From: Terriglobia bacterium
GTDB taxonomy: Bacteria; Acidobacteriota; Terriglobia; UBA7540
Length of the DNA: 8,871 nucleotides
Assembly: GCA_030036915.1 (NCBI GenBank)
Contig: JASHSC010000479.1
Coordinates: 1 to 8,871, forward strand
Direction: 5' to 3'
The notes below the pieces were generated by a model that worked only from the letters and a program-made list of their open reading frames with translations, made no database searches and was not told where the DNA came from. This document shows positions 5,813-8,871 of the stretch, in pieces; the stretch's first letter is position 1; each line of letters begins with the position of its first letter. The translations under genes were made by a program, and so were the position numbers.

Positions 5813-7162
5813 ATGAGTCTAGAAAAATCCAATACCCTGAACGGGCAGGATCTTCATGAGAGCACGCCGAGCTTTCACTTGCCAGATCCCCCCGAGAGTG
5901 GACCACCCAAGAAGCATGGATGGCTGTGGATTGTAGTCCTGATTTTAGCCGCTGTGGGTACCTACGTCTACCTTCACTCTCGGTCAAATTCCGCTAGCGC
6001 GGCCAGTAGTGCAACACAAGGGCCCGGCGGTCATGGGGGGCAGGGTTCTAGCAGAGTCCCCGTCATCGCCGCGCGCGCCTACAAGGGAAACATTGGCCGC
6101 TACTTTACAGGTCTGGGCACGGTCACCCCTCTCCATACCGTTACCGTCCAGAGTCAGATCGCCGGATATCTTATGCAGGTTCTTTACAATGAGGGCCAGA
6201 TGGTGCGGGCCGGCGATCCCCTGGTGGAGATTGATCCCAGGCCCTATCAAGTGATGCTGGAAAACGCCCAGGCGGGACTGCTGAGAGACCAGGCCAATCT
6301 GGATAACGCCAGGGTGGATTTAAAGCGTTACCAAACGCTCGTACCCGAAAAGGCCGTGCCCGAACAGCAACTTGCCACGCAAGAGGCTCTGGTGAAGTCC
6401 GATGAGGGAGTCGTGGCAACGGACCAGGCACAAATTGATAACGCCAAGCTTGACCTTGTGTATTGTCACATCAATGCGCCAATTACGGGCCGGGTGGGAT
6501 TACGCCTGGTGGATCCTGGGAACTACGTTACTCCAACTCTTTCGACAGGTCTGGTGGTGATTACCCAAATCGAGCCCATCACCGTGATCTTTACTCTGGC
6601 GGAAGGCCAACTCCCGGACGTGATGGAAAAGTTGAATGCCGGAGCAAGGTTGACGGTGGAGGCCTACAACCAGGATATGTCCAAGAAGATCGCGGAGGGT
6701 GTGCTGGAAACCGTCGATAATCAGATTGATCCCACCACGGGGACCGTCAAGCTGCGCGCCAACTTCGAAAATCGAAATGGTGCATTGTTCCCCAATCAAT
6801 TTGTCAACGCGCGCCTGTTGGTGGAGGAAGAGACGGGCGTGATGCTCATTCCCACGGCAGCTGTCCAACGAAATTCACAAAAAACCTACATCTATGTGGT
6901 GAATGACCTTCATCCGGCGAAAACCCCCCCCGCACCGGCACATGCCGGCCAGGCAACATCCACTTCTGCAGAGAGCAGCGAGAAGCCCCTGGATGGAGCC
7001 GTAACCGTAAAAACCATTACCGTGGGCATTTCGGAGGGTGACGAGACGGAAGTAACGTCGGGAATCAATCCGGGGGACGTGGTGGTGATGACCGGAGTCG
7101 ATCGGCTGCAAGAAGGCAGCAAGGTCCGTGTGCAAATGGCCCCGACGAAAGCGAGCAAATAG
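5813..7162 (+). CDS. mdtA: RND efflux periplasmic adaptor (membrane fusion protein), MdtA-like
   Basis: A 449-residue HlyD/MdtA-family adaptor that links the inner-membrane RND pump to an outer-membrane channel. An N-terminal cytoplasmic tail is followed by a membrane anchor (WLWIVVLILAAVGTYVYL, 37-54) and a Gly/Ser-rich linker (~59-80). The barrel-sandwich first half runs ~107-141 (VTVQSQIAGYLMQVLYNEGQMVRAGDPL). The hairpin coiled coil is ~143-213, and the second lipoyl half is ~215-236 (CHINAPITGRVGLRLVDPGNYV). The beta-barrel and membrane-proximal domains follow, with DPTTGTVKLRANFEN (306-320) and FPNQFVNARLLV (326-337). Residues ~368-394 are a Pro/Ala/Ser/Thr-rich insertion within the membrane-proximal domain. 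I see no lipobox; anchoring is by the transmembrane helix. The ribosome binding site is weak (GGGGA about 11 nt before ATG), but the next methionine lies at or beyond the coiled coil. The pump gene starts 197 bp downstream in the same direction. Confidence 0.92.
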   Translation: MSLEKSNTLNGQDLHESTPSFHLPDPPESGPPKKHGWLWIVVLILAAVGTYVYLHSRSNSASAASSATQGPGGHGGQGSSRVPVIAARAYKGNIGRYFTGLGTVTPLHTVTVQSQIAGYLMQVLYNEGQMVRAGDPLVEIDPRPYQVMLENAQAGLLRDQANLDNARVDLKRYQTLVPEKAVPEQQLATQEALVKSDEGVVATDQAQIDNAKLDLVYCHINAPITGRVGLRLVDPGNYVTPTLSTGLVVITQIEPITVIFTLAEGQLPDVMEKLNAGARLTVEAYNQDMSKKIAEGVLETVDNQIDPTTGTVKLRANFENRNGALFPNQFVNARLLVEEETGVMLIPTAAVQRNSQKTYIYVVNDLHPAKTPPAPAHAGQATSTSAESSEKPLDGAVTVKTITVGISEGDETEVTSGINPGDVVVMTGVDRLQEGSKVRVQMAPTKASK

Positions 7163-7226
7163 GCGGACGGCCCCCGACCCTCGGTTGAAGAAGCGCGGTT
7201 GATGAAGAGTGAAGGCTGAGAGAGCG

Positions 7227-7294
7227 AAGCGCAAAAGTCAAAGGACCGGGGTTGCCCGCAATTTGACTTTTGCGCTTTGGTTTTTGGGTTTTTT
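7227..7294 (+). terminator. Long hairpin with T-rich tail in the adaptor-pump spacer
   Basis: AAGCGCAAAAGTCAAA (7227-7242) and TTTGACTTTTGCGCTT (7262-7277) pair perfectly over 16 bp. The 19-base loop holds a second hairpin, CGGG-GTTG-CCCG (7247-7258). TTTTT (7281-7285) and TTTTTT (7289-7294) follow. This is the shape of an intrinsic terminator or attenuator for transcripts leaving the adaptor gene, although the pump gene needed for the same complex begins 65 bp further on. It could instead be a partial terminator, an mRNA-stabilising stem, or a copy of an intergenic repeat. Confidence 0.55.
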
Positions 7295-7359
7295 ATCTGC
7301 CAGCCGTTCGTCAGGGAATTAGCGGCAGCCAGTCGCGGCATTTGGAAATTGAGGGTTGA

Positions 7360-8871
7360 ATGAGTCCATCCCGCATCTTTATCCTTCGGCCGATCGCGAC
7401 CTCGCTCTTGATGGTTGCCATTCTGCTGGCGGGCGCTGTTGCGTTCGAACAATTGCCGGTGTCCGCGCTGCCGGAGGTGGACTATCCCACCATTCAGGTC
7501 ATTACTTTCTATCCTGGTGCCAGTCCGGATGTTATGGCTTCCTCGGTTACGGCTCCGTTGGAGCGCCAGTTCGGACAGGTTCCGGGACTCCAGCAGATGA
7601 CCTCGACGAGTTCGAGCGGCAGCTCCATCATCACCCTTCAGTTCAACCTGAGCCTGAACATCGACGTCGCCGAACAGGAGGTGCAGGAGTCCATCAATGC
7701 CGCCGGGACTTACCTTCCGCCTGACCTTCCCACCCCGCCCATTTACAGCAAGAGCAATCCGGCCGACGCCCCAGTGCTGACGCTGGCGCTCAGCTCCGAT
7801 ACTCTGCCCTTGCCGAAGGTTGAAGACCTCACAGACACCCGCCTGGCGCCCAAGATTTCGCAATTGCCTGGAGTCGGACTGGTGAGCATCAGCGGGGGAC
7901 AGAAGCCTGCCGTGCGGATTCTGGCCAACCCCACGCTCATGGCCTCTTATGGCCTCAACCTGGAGGATTTGCGCAACGCCATCGTGTCTGCCAATGTGGA
8001 CCAGGCGAAGGGAAGCTTTGACGGCCCGCACCAATCCTACCAAATCGGCGCGAACGACCAGTTGGTTTCCAGCGAGGATTACCGTCCGCTCATCGTGGCC
8101 TACCGCAATGGGTCCCCCGTGAATTTAACCGATGTGGCCAAGGTGGAGGATGGCGTTGAGAATGTCAACCAGGCAGCCTGGATGAATGAGAACCCGGCCG
8201 TAATCGTCAACATCCAGCGCCAGCCGGGCGCCAACGTCATTGCGGTGGTGGACCGCATCAAGGTCCTGCTCGACCAGCTCATGAAGTCGCTGCCTACTTC
8301 CGTCAAGGTGACCGTCCTCACCGACCGCACCACCACGATTCGCGCTTCGGTTCATGACGTGGAGTTCGAATTGATGCTCACCGTTGCGCTGGTGGTGATG
8401 GTGATATTTCTCTTCCTGCGCAACCTGGCGGCTACGGTCATTCCCAGCATCGCCGTGCCTCTTTCGCTGGTAGGGACTTTCGGAGTGATGTACATGCTGG
8501 GTTACAGCCTGAACAACTTGAGCTTGATGGCTCTGACTATCTCCACGGGTTTTGTGGTGGATGATGCCATCGTGATGATCGAAAACATCAGCCGTTACAT
8601 AGAGGAGGGCGAGTCGCCACTCCAGGCGGCGCTGAAAGGGTCCGCCCAGATTGGCTTCACCATCGTTTCACTGACATTTTCCCTGATTGCGGTGCTCATC
8701 CCCCTCCTGTTCATGGGTGACATCGTGGGACGGCTATTCCGGGAATTCGCCGTAACCCTGGCGGTCACCATCCTGGTTTCCGCTGTCGTGTCCTTGACCC
8801 TCACCCCCATGATGTGTTCGAAGCTGCTGAAACATTCTCCGGAAGCCGAGCAGTCGCGCTTCTATCGCATC
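7360..8871 (+). CDS. mdtB: RND multidrug efflux pump, MdtB-like inner-membrane subunit (runs off the right edge)
   Basis: The first 504 codons of an RND pump, about half of the usual ~1040 residues. It starts MSPSRIFILRPIATSLLMVA, and GAGGG lies 4 nt before ATG 7360. TM1 is ~10-28. The periplasmic porter segment follows, with LPVSALPEVDYPTIQV, FYPGASPDVMASSVTAPLE and VSISGGQKPAVRI. TM2-TM6 lie near 337-356, 358-380, 386-407, 426-452 and 463-485. TM4 contains STGFVVDDAIVMIENI, and D401-D402 correspond to the proton-relay aspartates of AcrB (D407/D408). The text is recalled as very close to MdtB/MdtC of Proteobacteria (NPADAP, SFDGP..SY.IGANDQL, SYNL-like LGYSLNNLSLMAL), which is why I use this symbol over acrB. 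MdtB normally pairs with a second pump, MdtC, which may follow beyond the edge. With the upstream adaptor it should export drugs or other amphiphiles using the proton gradient. No defects are visible. Confidence 0.95.
   Translation, partial: MSPSRIFILRPIATSLLMVAILLAGAVAFEQLPVSALPEVDYPTIQVITFYPGASPDVMASSVTAPLERQFGQVPGLQQMTSTSSSGSSIITLQFNLSLNIDVAEQEVQESINAAGTYLPPDLPTPPIYSKSNPADAPVLTLALSSDTLPLPKVEDLTDTRLAPKISQLPGVGLVSISGGQKPAVRILANPTLMASYGLNLEDLRNAIVSANVDQAKGSFDGPHQSYQIGANDQLVSSEDYRPLIVAYRNGSPVNLTDVAKVEDGVENVNQAAWMNENPAVIVNIQRQPGANVIAVVDRIKVLLDQLMKSLPTSVKVTVLTDRTTTIRASVHDVEFELMLTVALVVMVIFLFLRNLAATVIPSIAVPLSLVGTFGVMYMLGYSLNNLSLMALTISTGFVVDDAIVMIENISRYIEEGESPLQAALKGSAQIGFTIVSLTFSLIAVLIPLLFMGDIVGRLFREFAVTLAVTILVSAVVSLTLTPMMCSKLLKHSPEAEQSRFYRI

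Noticed and set aside
6910..8043. Long minus-strand open frame (377 codons) across the adaptor end, spacer and pump start
   Set aside because: It lies antisense to two clearly recognisable RND genes, has an unlikely Arg/His/Gly-rich composition and shows no motif. It is a shadow frame.

Overview
The window is bacterial, Gram-negative (an outer-membrane barrel protein and a tripartite RND pump) and moderately GC-rich. The combination of a GntR/YtrA-type regulator with an ABC-2 exporter, a barrel protein ending in an RDHI...FGLP...NIEYTAGFIYHLGKF-type C-terminus, and REP-like triple hairpins that translate as LVGALAP..RAGTR.APT suggests an acidobacterium. That assignment is an inference from remembered family patterns; no database was searched.

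Layout. (1) Bases 1-120 (+) are the last 39 codons of a MazF/PemK-type toxin, converging on the next block. (2) Bases 163-3995 (-) form a regulator-ATPase-permease operon: a YtrA-like GntR repressor (3995-3519), an ABC ATPase (3522-2629, overlapping the regulator by ATGA) and a large ABC-2 permease (2166-163) built from two similar halves. A 9+9 bp perfect inverted repeat (4006-4027) lies over the -10 of a promoter with a consensus -35, so the operon is probably auto-repressed. The 462-bp gap between ATPase and permease holds two direct 74-bp REP-like elements (2195-2268 and 2533-2606) bracketing the C-terminal remnant of a REP-associated tyrosine transposase (RAYT). (3) Bases 4028-4594 are noncoding as far as I can tell. 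(4) Bases 4595-5332 (+) encode a secreted outer-membrane beta-barrel protein. (5) Bases 5333-5812 are a long noncoding spacer with one weak promoter candidate. (6) Bases 5813 to the end (+) are an mdtAB-type RND efflux operon: the periplasmic adaptor, an intercistronic spacer with a 16-bp perfect hairpin, and the first 504 codons of the MdtB-like pump.

How they work together. The GntR-ABC block looks like a ligand- or envelope-stress-responsive exporter, and the mdtAB block like a proton-driven drug or lipophile exporter. Both concern envelope export, but nothing in the sequence shows common regulation. The most unusual part is the REP-RAYT-REP relic inside the ABC operon. Its two hairpin arrays keep pairing despite substitutions, and it has produced misleading in-frame N-terminal extensions on both neighbouring reading frames. 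I found no convincing wholly new system.
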